Positions 1-8,347 of a stretch of DNA of 64,000 nt are shown here, piece by piece. The translations under genes were made by a program, and so were the position numbers. Each line of letters opens with the position of its first letter. The stretch's first letter is position 1. A model generated the notes under the pieces. The model was given only the letters and a program-made list of their open reading frames with translations. It was not told the DNA's origin and ran no database searches. The stretch is from VAZQ01 sp963712565 (GTDB taxonomy: Bacteria; Pseudomonadota; Alphaproteobacteria; Rhizobiales; Xanthobacteraceae), in assembly GCA_963712565.1 (NCBI GenBank), contig CAVQIP010000068.1, forward strand, positions 62,001 through 126,000. The letters run 5' to 3'.

Positions 1-541
1 TCACGAAGCTGCGCACCAAGCCGGTGTAGACGAGCTCGCCGGCGGCGAGCCGCTCGGCATCGGTATAGCCGCGCGCGGCGATCGCCCCGTCCACCACCGG
101 CACCAGGTCGGTGGTGGTCGAGCCCATGTCCACCAGCAGCGCCGTGCGCCGGACGCGGGCCGCGAGCGCGGCGCTGGCGAACCAGTTCGCCGACGCGACG
201 TCCTCGACGTGCCGCGGCGCGTCCGGCGGCGCGATGAAGCCTGCGCGGCCGGCGTAGAGCGAAACCTGCGCGGGCGCGAGTTCGCGCACCGCGAGCGCGG
301 CGAGCTGTTCGACGCCGTCGCCGCGGGAAGGAAACGTATCCGCCAATTCGCCGGTCATGGTCACGACGTGGAGCTCGGCCGCGCCCATCCGCGCTTTCGC
401 CTCGGCGAAGGATTGCGCGAGACGCTCGAGTCCCAGGCGCAGCGGCGATGGCACCTGGATGGCGTCGACGATGCGGCCATTCTCCGCGCGGGCGGCCTTG
501 AGATGGGCGCCGCCCACATCCCAACCGATCGCGATGCTCAT
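1..541 (-). CDS. mfnF: H4MPT-linked C1-pathway hydantoinase/oxoprolinase-like protein (MfnF-like), partial
   Basis: The first 180 codons of a minus-strand gene whose 3' part lies beyond the left edge. The N-terminus (MSIAIGWDVGGAHLKAA) and the later VDMGSTTTDLVP stretch are the two phosphate-binding-type glycine motifs of the hydantoinase A/acetate-kinase-like fold. Members of this family next to fae/fhc genes are annotated as H4MPT-linked C1 transfer pathway proteins. Their archaeal homologue MfnF joins the aminomethylfuran and tyramine parts of methanofuran. The ATG at 541 is the first codon of the conserved motif. The gene diverges from the HisA-like gene with only 71 bp between them, so the two probably share a promoter region. 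Family assignment is firm; the exact reaction in this bacterium is inferred. Confidence 0.85.
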   Translation of the reverse strand, partial: MSIAIGWDVGGAHLKAARAENGRIVDAIQVPSPLRLGLERLAQSFAEAKARMGAAELHVVTMTGELADTFPSRGDGVEQLAALAVRELAPAQVSLYAGRAGFIAPPDAPRHVEDVASANWFASAALAARVRRTALLVDMGSTTTDLVPVVDGAIAARGYTDAERLAAGELVYTGLVRSFV

Positions 542-612
542 GTCCCGTTCCGTGCCCCGCCCGTGTTACCCTCATACAGCCTATGTCATCGCGTTCCGAG
601 GTGGGCAGCGCC

Positions 613-1305
613 ATGGAGATCATACCCGTGATCGATCTCAAGGGCGGCGCCGTGGTTCGCGCCCGGATGGGACGGCGCGACCAGTACCGGCCGATCGCGA
701 CGCCGCTGTCGCCGACCAGCGATCCCGTCGATGTGGCGCGCGGGCTGCTCGCGCTCCACCCGTTCGCGACGCTCTATATCGCCGATCTCGACGCCATCGC
801 GGGTGCGGGCGACAACCGCGCCGCGCTGACGCGGCTGAAAGCGGAATTTCCGCGGCTGACGCTCTGGGTCGACAATGGCATCGCCGACCGCGGCCGCGCC
901 GAGGACTGGCTCGCTCGCGGCTGGGGCCAGCTCGTCCTCGGCAGCGAAACCCAGGCCGATGCCGCGCTCGTGCGCCACTTTGCCGGCGACGCGCGCGTCA
1001 CGCTCTCGCTCGACTTCCGCGGCACGTCGTTTCAAGGTCCGCCGGCGCTGTTGGACGATACCGGCTGCTGGCCGCAAAAGGTGATCGCCATGACGCTGGC
1101 GCGGGTCGGCAGCGGCGCCGGACCGGACCTCGACCGGCTTTGCAGCATCCGCGATGCCGCCGCGGGAAAGGCCGTCTACGCCGCCGGGGGCGTGCGCGAT
1201 GCCGCCGACCTCGCGGCCTTGCAGCGCGCCGGAATTGCCGGCGCGCTGGTGGCGTCATGCCTGCATGACGGGCGACTGAGCGGCGAGGACATCGCCGCGC
1301 TCTGA
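613..1305 (+). CDS. HisA-like TIM-barrel protein of the C1/H4MPT cluster
   Basis: A 230-aa protein starting MEIIPVIDLKGGAVV, the HisA/HisF N-terminal signature with the first phosphate-site strand. Further HisA-type beta-strand motifs are LYIADLDAI, LWVDNGI and VYAAGGVR. The start at 613 was preferred over the upstream ATG at 583 because homology begins at MEIIPVIDL. The neighbours are all H4MPT/methanofuran genes and there are no histidine genes, so a role in ProFAR isomerisation for histidine is unlikely. HisA-like proteins recur in methylotroph C1 clusters with no settled function (known family context). It runs convergently into fae, with 23 bp between the stop codons. Confidence 0.8.
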   Translation: MEIIPVIDLKGGAVVRARMGRRDQYRPIATPLSPTSDPVDVARGLLALHPFATLYIADLDAIAGAGDNRAALTRLKAEFPRLTLWVDNGIADRGRAEDWLARGWGQLVLGSETQADAALVRHFAGDARVTLSLDFRGTSFQGPPALLDDTGCWPQKVIAMTLARVGSGAGPDLDRLCSIRDAAAGKAVYAAGGVRDAADLAALQRAGIAGALVASCLHDGRLSGEDIAAL

Positions 1306-1328
1306 TCGCGCCTCACGCGTCGGGTGGC

Positions 1329-1835
1329 CTAGGCCGCGAACGGATGCTTGACCTTGTCGCGCTGGGCGATCACTTCGGAGACCTTCGGCTCGCCCTTGAC
1401 GGCGCGCGCGATCGCCTCCTTGGTGGCGCGATAATTGTAGTCCTGGATCTTCTTGTCGTCGGCGGCTTCCCAGTGGATGAACACGCCGACGCAGCAGAAC
1501 AGATTGTCGGCCTCGTCCTGCGGGATGATGCCCTCTGCGACGCTGTCGGCCACGGCCTTGGCCACGGCGTGCTGAGCCGGGCCGAACATCTGAACGGCCT
1601 GCTTCGCACCCTTGATCGTGACTTTGTTGAACAGGATGGTCGCCGGCTTGCAGAGCAGATTCGGCGCCACCACCGCGAGCAGCGACGTGAACCCGTCCTT
1701 GTTGTTGGTCAAGGCATGGGCGAATGCCGATTCCGCTGCGCTTCCGCGCGGGCCCATGATGAGATCGATGTGGGCGACTTCGTTACCTTCGCCGACAAGC
1801 GATTCCCCGACGCAGAGTCCGTTGATCTTTGCCAT
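1329..1835 (-). CDS. fae: Formaldehyde-activating enzyme
   Basis: Fae condenses formaldehyde with tetrahydromethanopterin to methylene-H4MPT in the cytoplasm, the entry step of the H4MPT pathway. The 168-aa product has the full-length family pattern: a GNEVAHIDLIMGPRG motif (catalytic histidine at residue 22), NNKDGFTSLLAV, KPATILFNKVTIKGAKQAVQMFGPAQ, GVFIHWEAADDKKI and a C-terminal KHPFAA. Two in-frame ATGs lie 6 bp apart. The one at 1835 was chosen because a GGAGGG Shine-Dalgarno sits 8 nt upstream, whereas it is too close to the ATG at 1841. A 146-bp gap separates fae from the upstream CitG-like gene, so fae may have its own promoter, as expected for an abundant enzyme. Confidence 0.97.
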   Translation of the reverse strand: MAKINGLCVGESLVGEGNEVAHIDLIMGPRGSAAESAFAHALTNNKDGFTSLLAVVAPNLLCKPATILFNKVTIKGAKQAVQMFGPAQHAVAKAVADSVAEGIIPQDEADNLFCCVGVFIHWEAADDKKIQDYNYRATKEAIARAVKGEPKVSEVIAQRDKVKHPFAA

Positions 1836-1981
1836 CGCCATCTCCCTCCAAGGAAAAATTAAAGCCTCCCGCGCGCCGAAGCCTCGCGCGCTCGGCACAA
1901 CGGCTATCCTTGTTGTCAGCGTCCGGCGCGAGGGCCGGACCGGTTAGCCAGATAGCGGCGGACTTCGTCCGCGCCGCAAAG

Positions 1982-2845
1982 TCAATCACTGTTGCGAGCC
2001 GACGGCAAGATGTTCCTCAATCGGCGCGCGAACAGGGTGGCGACCGTGAGATCCGCGCTGGTTCCCGGATTGATGCCGCTCTCCTTCAGCCTTGCATCCC
2101 AGGCCAGCAGGTCGGCGCGCAGCGCGGCTTGGTTCTCGCCGCGCCGCATGCGCTCATGGAACGGCAGGGCGGCGCGACATATCGCCTCCGCGGTTCCGAT
2201 GCCGTGCTTGCGCACGATGTGGCTGTCCGGGAAGGCCGACAGGAATTGGAGATAGACCGTGAGCGTCGCCCAGGCCCGGTCGGCCGAGCGCAACAGAGCC
2301 GCTTCCAACGCGGGCCCGCCCAAGTCGAATACATCTTCGAAACCGCAGGCGTATTGGCGGGCGATGCGATCGCGCGTCGATGCCTCCGCCATGGCCTGTT
2401 TGAGCGTCACGGTCGCGGTTTCGAAGACATCGTAGCGCTGCGCGCGCCCGAGCCCGGCCGGGGCGGCGCGAGCGATGGCGCGGAAGGCAAGCTCGGCATC
2501 CTGCACATCGAGCGCGTCGAGCACCTGCGCGAGTGCGGTGCGGAGATCGGGCGCCTCCAGCTCCGCTGCTGCCGCCAGCGGCGCGCACAGCAGGATGATG
2601 CCGAGGTTGGTGTTGGTGCCGACCGCGGCCAAGGTTGCATCGACGGCGGCAAGAATGCGCCTGCCGACCCCGCTTGCGGGCAACGCGAGCGGTCCGGCGG
2701 CGGCCTCGGCACTACGCACGAACTCGGACGCGGTCATGCGATGTCCGGAGGCAAAGACATGAACGTTGCCAGGCTTGGGCGCGTCGAGCTCATCACGGCA
2801 GGCCGCCTTGAATGCGGCGGCGACCTCTTCGGCGCGAACGGTCAC
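1982..2845 (-). CDS. Triphosphoribosyl-dephospho-CoA synthase-like (CitG/MdcB-type) protein of the H4MPT cluster
   Basis: A 287-aa protein related to CitG/MdcB. Family-like features are DELDAPKPGNVHVFASGHRM near the N-terminus, GTNTNLGIILLCAPLA, and HIVRKHGIGTAE near residue 210. The start is the GTG at 2845, whose GTGA overlaps the stop of the upstream RimK-like gene; this implies translational coupling. The open frame extends much further upstream, but that part is antisense-type shadow of the RimK gene. Homologues are a constant part of methylotroph H4MPT clusters (the 'orf5' type), and no citrate or malonate decarboxylase genes are nearby. A transferase or adenylyl-type step in H4MPT or methanofuran assembly is inferred, not shown. 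Confidence 0.85.
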   Translation of the reverse strand: MTVRAEEVAAAFKAACRDELDAPKPGNVHVFASGHRMTASEFVRSAEAAAGPLALPASGVGRRILAAVDATLAAVGTNTNLGIILLCAPLAAAAELEAPDLRTALAQVLDALDVQDAELAFRAIARAAPAGLGRAQRYDVFETATVTLKQAMAEASTRDRIARQYACGFEDVFDLGGPALEAALLRSADRAWATLTVYLQFLSAFPDSHIVRKHGIGTAEAICRAALPFHERMRRGENQAALRADLLAWDARLKESGINPGTSADLTVATLFARRLRNILPSARNSD

Positions 2846-3795
2846 ACCGCCGCTCCCCGCTGCGCCCGGGCGGCGAGGGTGGCGAGAAGATCGCCGGCCA
2901 GAATCGGCGCGATGGCGGCGCCACTGACCTTCTGCAGGCCCGACCACGCCGGCATGCTGTTGACCTCGAGCACGGTCGGGCGGCCGTCGGAGCCATACAG
3001 GACATCGACCCCGGCAAAGTTCGCTCCCACGGCCGCGGCGGCGCGCACCGCAAGCTCCTTCATGTCCTTGTCGGGAACGACGGGCAGCGGCCGGCCGCCC
3101 TGCTTCACGTTGGTGATCCAGCTGGCCGCGTGTCGCGCCATGGCGGCGATGACGCGCCCCTGCGACACGAGCAGGCGGAAATCGCGGAAGCCGTCGTCGC
3201 CGGCGACGCCGGCGTAGCGCTGAAGATAATAAACGCCGGCGACCATTTCGGGGGCGGGCAGATCGTCCTCGCTGCGGATCAGCTTCAGGCCGCGGCCCTG
3301 GGAGCCGAACAGCGGCTTGAGCACCAGCGGACCGTGCGCGATCTCCCGCCGCACGATCGCCCGGGCGGCCGCCTGCGCTTCCACGGCCCACGTGGACGGG
3401 GTGGGAATGCCCGCGCGCGCCAGCAGCAGGCTGGTCGTCGATTTGTCGACGCAGCGTTCGATCGCCCGCGGATCGTTCCAAACCAGGACGCCGGCCTCGC
3501 GCAAGGCGTGGAGAATGCCGAGGCGCAGCGTCACCGCCTGGAACGTACCGCCGGACATGGAGCGCACGAACACGGCATCGGGAAGACGGTCTCCCAGCCC
3601 GGCGAGGTTGAGCCCGGATCTGCTCTGCGTCTCGATTCCGGATAGCTGCAGGCTGACCGGCAGCGCGCGCGCCCCCAACGCCGCGAGCGCCTTTGCGAGC
3701 ATGCGGGCGTGCCAGTCGAGCCCTTCGACCACCAGGGCGACGACCGGACCGGCCGCCGCCGGCTCGGCCGCAAACGTGTTATTTGAACGAGGCAT
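2842..3795 (-). CDS. RimK-like ATP-grasp ligase of the H4MPT cluster
   Basis: A 317-aa ATP-grasp protein of RimK type. It has LARAGIPTPSTW, the ATP-binding run GPLVLKPLFGSQGRGL near residue 160, a DFRLLVSQGRVIAAM segment, and the metal-binding GVDVLYGSDGRPTVLEVNSMP motif near the C-terminus. Members of this branch include archaeal MptN/CofF glutamate ligases and the OrfY type of methylotrophs. An alpha-glutamate or similar ligation onto the H4MPT side chain is the likely role (inference). It overlaps mch by 17 bp upstream and the CitG-like gene by 4 bp downstream, so it sits inside one translationally linked operon. Confidence 0.88.
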   Translation of the reverse strand: MPRSNNTFAAEPAAAGPVVALVVEGLDWHARMLAKALAALGARALPVSLQLSGIETQSRSGLNLAGLGDRLPDAVFVRSMSGGTFQAVTLRLGILHALREAGVLVWNDPRAIERCVDKSTTSLLLARAGIPTPSTWAVEAQAAARAIVRREIAHGPLVLKPLFGSQGRGLKLIRSEDDLPAPEMVAGVYYLQRYAGVAGDDGFRDFRLLVSQGRVIAAMARHAASWITNVKQGGRPLPVVPDKDMKELAVRAAAAVGANFAGVDVLYGSDGRPTVLEVNSMPAWSGLQKVSGAAIAPILAGDLLATLAARAQRGAAV

Positions 3796-4750
3796 CGAGC
3801 AGCTTCAGGTCGACGTGACCGCGGTGAAAGCTTTCGCCGGTGTCGATCGCGGTGACGATCACCTCCGCCGGACTGAACAGCATGGGATCGATGGCGTAAA
3901 AGTCGCCCTTGAAGCGCTGGAAAATCTCGGCAAACGGCCGGCCGTAGTCGCGCGAAGCCTCGCTCGGGAGCGCCTGCGCAAGCTCGCGCGCGTCGCTGGC
4001 CGGACCGGTCACGAAGAGCTGGACCCGGCCGGCATAGATGATGGCGTCATTGGTGCGGCCCATGGCGGTCACCAGATCCGGATGCGGAGGCGACAGCGGC
4101 GCCGCTCCCAGCCCGTCGACCACGCGTTGCAGCGGAAATTTGAGCTCATGCGCCTTGTGCAGCGCGACCTCGAGAACGCGCGCTACGACCTGCACGCCGC
4201 CGGCGATGCTCTGGGTCGGCGCATAGATGATGGTCAGCCGATCCGGGCCCAATCGACAGTCGCGCGCGACCTTCGCGACCACCGCGGAGGGCGGCGGGCG
4301 GCTGCTCTCGATCACGAGCGTAGCCGTGCTGGCGTGGTCACGGTAGGCGAGCTCCTCGAACAGCGGTTCCACCCGCGCGAGCGCGCGGGCCGGGCCGGAG
4401 CCGAGCGCGAAAAAGGCGTTCTCCTCTTCGCCGTCGGATAACCGCCAGCCGGCATATTGGCAGGCGAGGCAGGCGGTCACGGGATTGGACGAACGCACCA
4501 GCAGCGTCCAGGGCCAGCGCGGCGTCGCCATGCTGGCGGTGAGCGTTACCGTACCAAGGCCGCCCATGCAGATTTCGGCGAGCTGCAAGCCTGCGGCGAT
4601 GCTGCCGCGACAACGGCTGCCGGCGTCGATCACCGCCTCACCGAGTTCGCCGCGCGCCACGGCGATCTTGAGCTCGGCCGACGCGGCCTTGAGCCGTTCG
4701 ACCAGACTGGTCGCGCGTTCGTTCACGCTCAGGGACGGCGCGCCGCTCAT
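3779..4750 (-). CDS. mch: Methenyltetrahydromethanopterin cyclohydrolase
   Basis: Mch hydrolyses methenyl-H4MPT to 5-formyl-H4MPT, between MtdB and the Fhc complex. The 323-aa product shows the family segments GSRCRGSIAAGLQLAEICMGGLG, SNPVTACLACQYAGW, FALGSGPARAL, IIYAPTQSIAGGVQVVARVLE and GRTNDAIIYAGRV, at the normal length (about 315-325 aa). The ATG at 4750 overlaps the upstream ATP-grasp stop (ATGA). The open frame extends to 4849, but those extra codons are arginine-rich shadow. It lies between the two ATP-grasp genes, the arrangement seen in other methylotroph C1 clusters. Confidence 0.96.
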   Translation of the reverse strand: MSGAPSLSVNERATSLVERLKAASAELKIAVARGELGEAVIDAGSRCRGSIAAGLQLAEICMGGLGTVTLTASMATPRWPWTLLVRSSNPVTACLACQYAGWRLSDGEEENAFFALGSGPARALARVEPLFEELAYRDHASTATLVIESSRPPPSAVVAKVARDCRLGPDRLTIIYAPTQSIAGGVQVVARVLEVALHKAHELKFPLQRVVDGLGAAPLSPPHPDLVTAMGRTNDAIIYAGRVQLFVTGPASDARELAQALPSEASRDYGRPFAEIFQRFKGDFYAIDPMLFSPAEVIVTAIDTGESFHRGHVDLKLLDASFK

Positions 4751-5868
4751 GACAGCCTCGCGTTCATGCCGGCGAGAATCGTGGTGACTCGGTCTTCGGC
4801 GAGTTGCCGCGCCGCGCCCGCGGTGACGGCGCAAGCAAACACCGTGCACAGGGGATCGCCGTTGCCGACGGAGGTGCCGATGGCAGGCCGATCAGCCGTC
4901 CAAGGCGGCCAATCGAGCGCGGGAACGGCTGCAATGTCGCGGTCGGCATACACGATGGCCGAAGCCCTGGCCTGCTCGAAGGCCGGCGGTCGCGCGGGCA
5001 GCGCGCCCTCGCAGGCCGCGATATGCAGCGCGAAGATCGAGCCATTGCTCGGCTCGAAAATGTCGAGCGTCGCTCCCGGCCGCGGATTGATCTCCAACAG
5101 CTGGAACCCGTGTCCGTCGACGAGAAAGTCCGCGCTGTTCAAACCGATCAGCGGCATTTCCGGGACGAGCCGCTGCACGGCGTCGATCATCGCGTCCGCC
5201 GTGTCGGGCGCAAGCGCGGCCGGCTGGACGGCTCCGCCGTAGCGAAATGGCTGGCTCGGCGTCGGCGACGACCATTGCGCGCTGAAACCGAGAACCATGG
5301 CGCGCCGGCCGTCGGCGAGCATGAGCGCCGACACCGGCGTACCATCGACGCGGCGTTGGAAATAGCACGCTCCGCCGGCGGCGTCGGCATCGATCGCGCT
5401 CCGGATGTGCCGGCCTCCCGCGCCGCCCTTGCGCTTGACCAGCCAGCCGGCCGGATCACGCGGGCGGGCGAGCGAGGTCTCGGGGTGGCGGATGCCGCAC
5501 TTTCGGCACAGCGCCGAAAAGCCGATCGGATCCTTGGCGCGCGCGACCACGTCGGGCCCGTTGCCGAACAGCTTCCAGCGCTGCGCGATGCCGGCGAGGA
5601 GCTCGGGCCGATCCTCGAAGCCCGTGCCGCAGACGATGCCCGCGGGTTCTCGTACCGCAGCCAGGCTCTCCAGCGCCGCGAACACGCTGTCGGAGGCCAT
5701 GCCGCGGCTAAGCCCCCAATCGAGACGCCTGTGCGCATGCGCCGCTGCAGCGGTGTCCTGATCGCCGAAGAAGTCGGCCACCAACGGCGCATATCCGCCG
5801 CGGCGCGCGGACGCGGCAAGAGCGCGGCCCGAAGCGGCGGCGATCAGCACGACGGCGGTCCTACTCAT
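4747..5868 (-). CDS. ATP-grasp carboligase-like protein of the H4MPT cluster
   Basis: A 373-aa protein with an N-terminal Rossmann-like part (TAVVLIAAASGRALAASARRGGY), a central WLVKRKGGAGGRHI ATP-grasp loop, and the metal-binding strand LNSADFLVDG...FQLLEINPRPGATLDIFE near residues 240-270. The glutamate and asparagine of LLEINPRPGA are the usual Mg/ATP ligands. It belongs to the predicted ATP-dependent carboligase group found in methylotroph C1 clusters (the 'orf17' type), where mutants are reported as defective in the pathway but the substrate is unsettled. It overlaps mtdB by 8 bp and mch by 4 bp. It is probably a ligase in H4MPT or methanofuran synthesis. Confidence 0.87.
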   Translation of the reverse strand: MSRTAVVLIAAASGRALAASARRGGYAPLVADFFGDQDTAAAAHAHRRLDWGLSRGMASDSVFAALESLAAVREPAGIVCGTGFEDRPELLAGIAQRWKLFGNGPDVVARAKDPIGFSALCRKCGIRHPETSLARPRDPAGWLVKRKGGAGGRHIRSAIDADAAGGACYFQRRVDGTPVSALMLADGRRAMVLGFSAQWSSPTPSQPFRYGGAVQPAALAPDTADAMIDAVQRLVPEMPLIGLNSADFLVDGHGFQLLEINPRPGATLDIFEPSNGSIFALHIAACEGALPARPPAFEQARASAIVYADRDIAAVPALDWPPWTADRPAIGTSVGNGDPLCTVFACAVTAGAARQLAEDRVTTILAGMNARLS

Positions 5869-6757
5869 TCAACTCGCGCGCAAGCTCGAATGCGTTGCGA
5901 AAGTCGAAGCTCACCGGCTTGGTCGCGGCGATCATTTTCCGGAACAAACCGGATTCGGTCTTATACTTGATATTGCCGATCGCGAGCGGACCAATGCCGA
6001 GCGTGCCGTGCGCGGTGAGCTCCACGCCGTTGGCCATCATGTCCAGGCCTTCGACGCCCGAGGGCGGAACGGCGTTCACGTCGGCCACGATCAGGAGCCG
6101 CTTTGCCGCCGCGAGCTGCGCAGTGGACAGGATGCGCACTCCCGCACGCCCGGCGCAAAACGCCGCTTGGGCGTCAGCCACGATCTGCGCCTTCTTCGCA
6201 TCGTCGCTGCCGTCGGCGGCGTGCACGTCGACCTCGAAACGGGCCTTGATCTCCTTGGCGGCGTCGCCGACGCGTTTGATGCCGTCGTAACCGACGAGGG
6301 TGACATCGCCACCTTCGCGGGCGGCGATGACCGCGGACGAGAAGCCGACCACGCCGGTCGCGCCGAAGATCGCGATCCGCAGCCCCTTGAGATTGCGGTT
6401 CTTTTTGGCGATGAGCGTCTTCTCGACGCACGCCACCATTGCCGCCGCGGTGGTGAACGATCCGGCCGGATCGGCGAAGAACGAGATGCCGAACGGCGGC
6501 ACCAGCGCCTTCTTGGCGGCCGCCAGCATGTCAAGAGCGAGGATCGCATTCTTCCCGCCGATGAACATTCCCGTCCGCACGCCGGTCTTGGGCGGACGCG
6601 AGAAGATAGCGTCCTGCACCAGCCCGCCCACCTCCTCGAGCGTCACATTCTGGTAGGTGAGCACCGCGTCGTAGCCGGCATCCAGCGCCATGTTCACATC
6701 GAACGGACTCATGTGCTTGAGCGGGGTCAGCATGTGCAGGATGTGCTTGTCGGTCAT
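5861..6757 (-). CDS. mtdB: NAD(P)-dependent methylenetetrahydromethanopterin dehydrogenase
   Basis: MtdB oxidises methylene-H4MPT to methenyl-H4MPT with NAD(P)+. The 298-aa product has the N-terminal HMLTPLKHMSPFDVNMALDAGYD segment, TYQNVTLEEVGGLVQDAIFSR, a Rossmann motif IAIFGATGVVGFSSAV near residue 130, and VADVNAVPPSGVEGLD. The length is normal and it opens the tightly overlapping part of the operon. MtdA is a paralogue acting on H4F and H4MPT; the linkage to mch and fae favours MtdB. It starts 25 bp after mptG. Confidence 0.94.
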   Translation of the reverse strand: MTDKHILHMLTPLKHMSPFDVNMALDAGYDAVLTYQNVTLEEVGGLVQDAIFSRPPKTGVRTGMFIGGKNAILALDMLAAAKKALVPPFGISFFADPAGSFTTAAAMVACVEKTLIAKKNRNLKGLRIAIFGATGVVGFSSAVIAAREGGDVTLVGYDGIKRVGDAAKEIKARFEVDVHAADGSDDAKKAQIVADAQAAFCAGRAGVRILSTAQLAAAKRLLIVADVNAVPPSGVEGLDMMANGVELTAHGTLGIGPLAIGNIKYKTESGLFRKMIAATKPVSFDFRNAFELARELNE

Positions 6758-6782
6758 GTCGTCGCCTCCCGCGACCCGCGAG

Positions 6783-7787
6783 CTAGCGCCGGTGCAGCCG
6801 CTCGCGCTCGTCCATCGGCGCGTGGGTTATGATGCTCGCTCCCCGATTGAGTCCGGCGCAGGCGCGGATATCGAGCTGCCGGCAACGCGGATGCCGGCGG
6901 GCGCTCTCCAGCAGGCGCTCCGCTTCCTCGGATGAGGGCGCAAAGGCGAAACCGGTGGGGCCCCAGGAGCTCTGGCCGATGCCGAACGCGCCGGCGTTCT
7001 CGAGCAGGCCGAGAGCGGCGCCGACGTCGGGGCTGGAGAAGCGGCTGCCGCCCTGCACCGGGGCAAAATAATCGCCGAGCCGCGCCTGCATTTCCTTGAT
7101 CGCCGAGCCGAAGGCGCCGATGTCGCATTCCGCAAGCGCAGGCAAAGCCTTCATGAGCACGAGCCGGCAGAGGTGGGCGGATTCCGCGTCCGAAAACGGT
7201 GCGAGACTGGCGAATACGTCACGCTCATCCGGTCCATGCACCCCTTGTCGATGCGGATCAAGCACCACCAGCACGCGCCAGTGCTCGGGGAACGGTATTT
7301 GGCTGACGATCGGTGCCGCCGCAGTTCCCGATCCGCGTCCGCCATCGACCACGAGGCCGCCGTGATCGAACAGGCCGATGCCGACGCCGGAGCGGGCGCC
7401 GCGTCCGAGCCGGATGGCGTCGCCCCGCACGTCGAGCGGCAAGCCGTGAAATCGGCGCACCGCGGCCGCGACGGCGAGCGCGATCTGGGTGCCCGATCCG
7501 AGACCGGCATGGGGCGGAACAGACTCGTGGATGGTGACCGCATAGCTGTCGTCGATGCCGAGGGCGCGCTGCATCGTCGCGATGTGGCCGCGGACCCGCT
7601 CGCGTTCGGGACCCGTCACCCGCATCTGCGCGGCCGCGCCGATCGTCATGCTGGTCCCGAGCCCGCCGATGGCGAGGCCGATGCCGCCGAAGCGCCGGCC
7701 GAATCCGCCGTTGAGATCCAGAAAGCCGAGATGCAGCCTTGCCGGAACCGTAACCGTAACGTGCGCGCGGGGCGGGATGCGGCTCAA
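6783..7787 (-). CDS. mptG: Beta-ribofuranosylaminobenzene 5'-phosphate synthase (beta-RFAP synthase)
   Basis: A GHMP-kinase-fold enzyme that condenses PRPP with 4-hydroxybenzoate or p-aminobenzoate with loss of CO2, the first committed step of H4MPT synthesis. The sequence shows VPARLHLGFLDLNGGFGRRFGGIG at the N-terminus, the GHMP loop PPHAGLGSGTQIALAVA near residue 95, GVGIGLFDHGGLVVDGG and GQSSWGPTGFAF. I chose a TTG start at 7787 (334 aa) because GGGAGAG lies 5 nt upstream. The longest frame begins with another TTG at 7832 that has no ribosome-binding site. It heads the mtdB/mch operon and diverges from pcd. Confidence 0.93.
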   Translation of the reverse strand: MSRIPPRAHVTVTVPARLHLGFLDLNGGFGRRFGGIGLAIGGLGTSMTIGAAAQMRVTGPERERVRGHIATMQRALGIDDSYAVTIHESVPPHAGLGSGTQIALAVAAAVRRFHGLPLDVRGDAIRLGRGARSGVGIGLFDHGGLVVDGGRGSGTAAAPIVSQIPFPEHWRVLVVLDPHRQGVHGPDERDVFASLAPFSDAESAHLCRLVLMKALPALAECDIGAFGSAIKEMQARLGDYFAPVQGGSRFSSPDVGAALGLLENAGAFGIGQSSWGPTGFAFAPSSEEAERLLESARRHPRCRQLDIRACAGLNRGASIITHAPMDERERLHRR

Positions 7788-7916
7788 CCGTTCTCTCCCG
7801 AGATTTTTCCGCAACCGGGTTTTTCGAACCAAAATACCGGAATAGACTGCGGCACCTCGCGTTCGTTGGCAATCTCAGACGAGTTGCGGAACACGTTGTA
7901 TCGAGGGTGGCGCGCC
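7788..7916. promoter_or_regulatory. Divergent intergenic region between mptG and pcd-fhc operons
   Basis: These 129 bp separate two divergently transcribed H4MPT operons and must hold both promoters. The segment around 7810-7850 is less GC-rich than its surroundings (TTTTTCC, TTTTTCGAACCAAAATACC). I see no clear inverted-repeat operator, so individual promoter elements are not assigned. Confidence 0.5.
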
Positions 7917-8300
7917 ATGACCGAACGCAGCAAGGAACGCACCTATTCGGATGAGGAGATCAAAGAGCGGCTCCAGCGTGAGTTGCCGCACTGGTATCTG
8001 GAAGGCGGCTGGATCCGTCGCAAGTACCGCACCCATGGCTGGAAGGGAACACTGATGGTGATCAATGCGGTCGGCCACCTCGCCGAGGCCGCTTGGCATC
8101 ATCCCGACATCACGGCGTCGTATGCGTGGGTGGAAGTCCGCCTCCAGAACCATGCCGCCAAGGGCATCACCGACAAGGACTTCGAGCTCGCCAAGAAGAT
8201 CGAGGACGTCGTCCACTGGCAGCCCGCTAAGGAAGGACGATCGCTCGAAGGCACGCCGGCGGCGGACCAGCGCTTCGCTTACATCAAATACGACACCTGA
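7917..8300 (+). CDS. pcd: Pterin-4a-carbinolamine dehydratase family protein
   Basis: A 127-aa PCD/DCoH-fold protein. The family active-site pattern is clear: HHPDITASYAWVEVRLQNH followed by GITDKDFELAKKI near residues 62-98. In methylotrophs such a gene is part of the C1 island, and a role in H4MPT pterin handling rather than aromatic hydroxylase recycling is inferred from this. The ATG at 7917 gives the normal length; the much longer open frame upstream crosses the divergent promoter and mptG. It is 47 bp ahead of fhcB and so probably leads the fhc operon. Confidence 0.88.
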   Translation: MTERSKERTYSDEEIKERLQRELPHWYLEGGWIRRKYRTHGWKGTLMVINAVGHLAEAAWHHPDITASYAWVEVRLQNHAAKGITDKDFELAKKIEDVVHWQPAKEGRSLEGTPAADQRFAYIKYDT

Positions 8301-8347
8301 GCATCAGCAGCGCGCTGAGTCGAGCTGTCCGGTCTGGGGAAGCGGAA

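Noticed and set aside
2846..3481. Upstream extension of the CitG-like gene to a 499-aa protein
   Set aside because: The extra residues are Arg/Gly-rich shadow of the RimK-like gene, and a GTGA overlap at 2845 gives a natural start.
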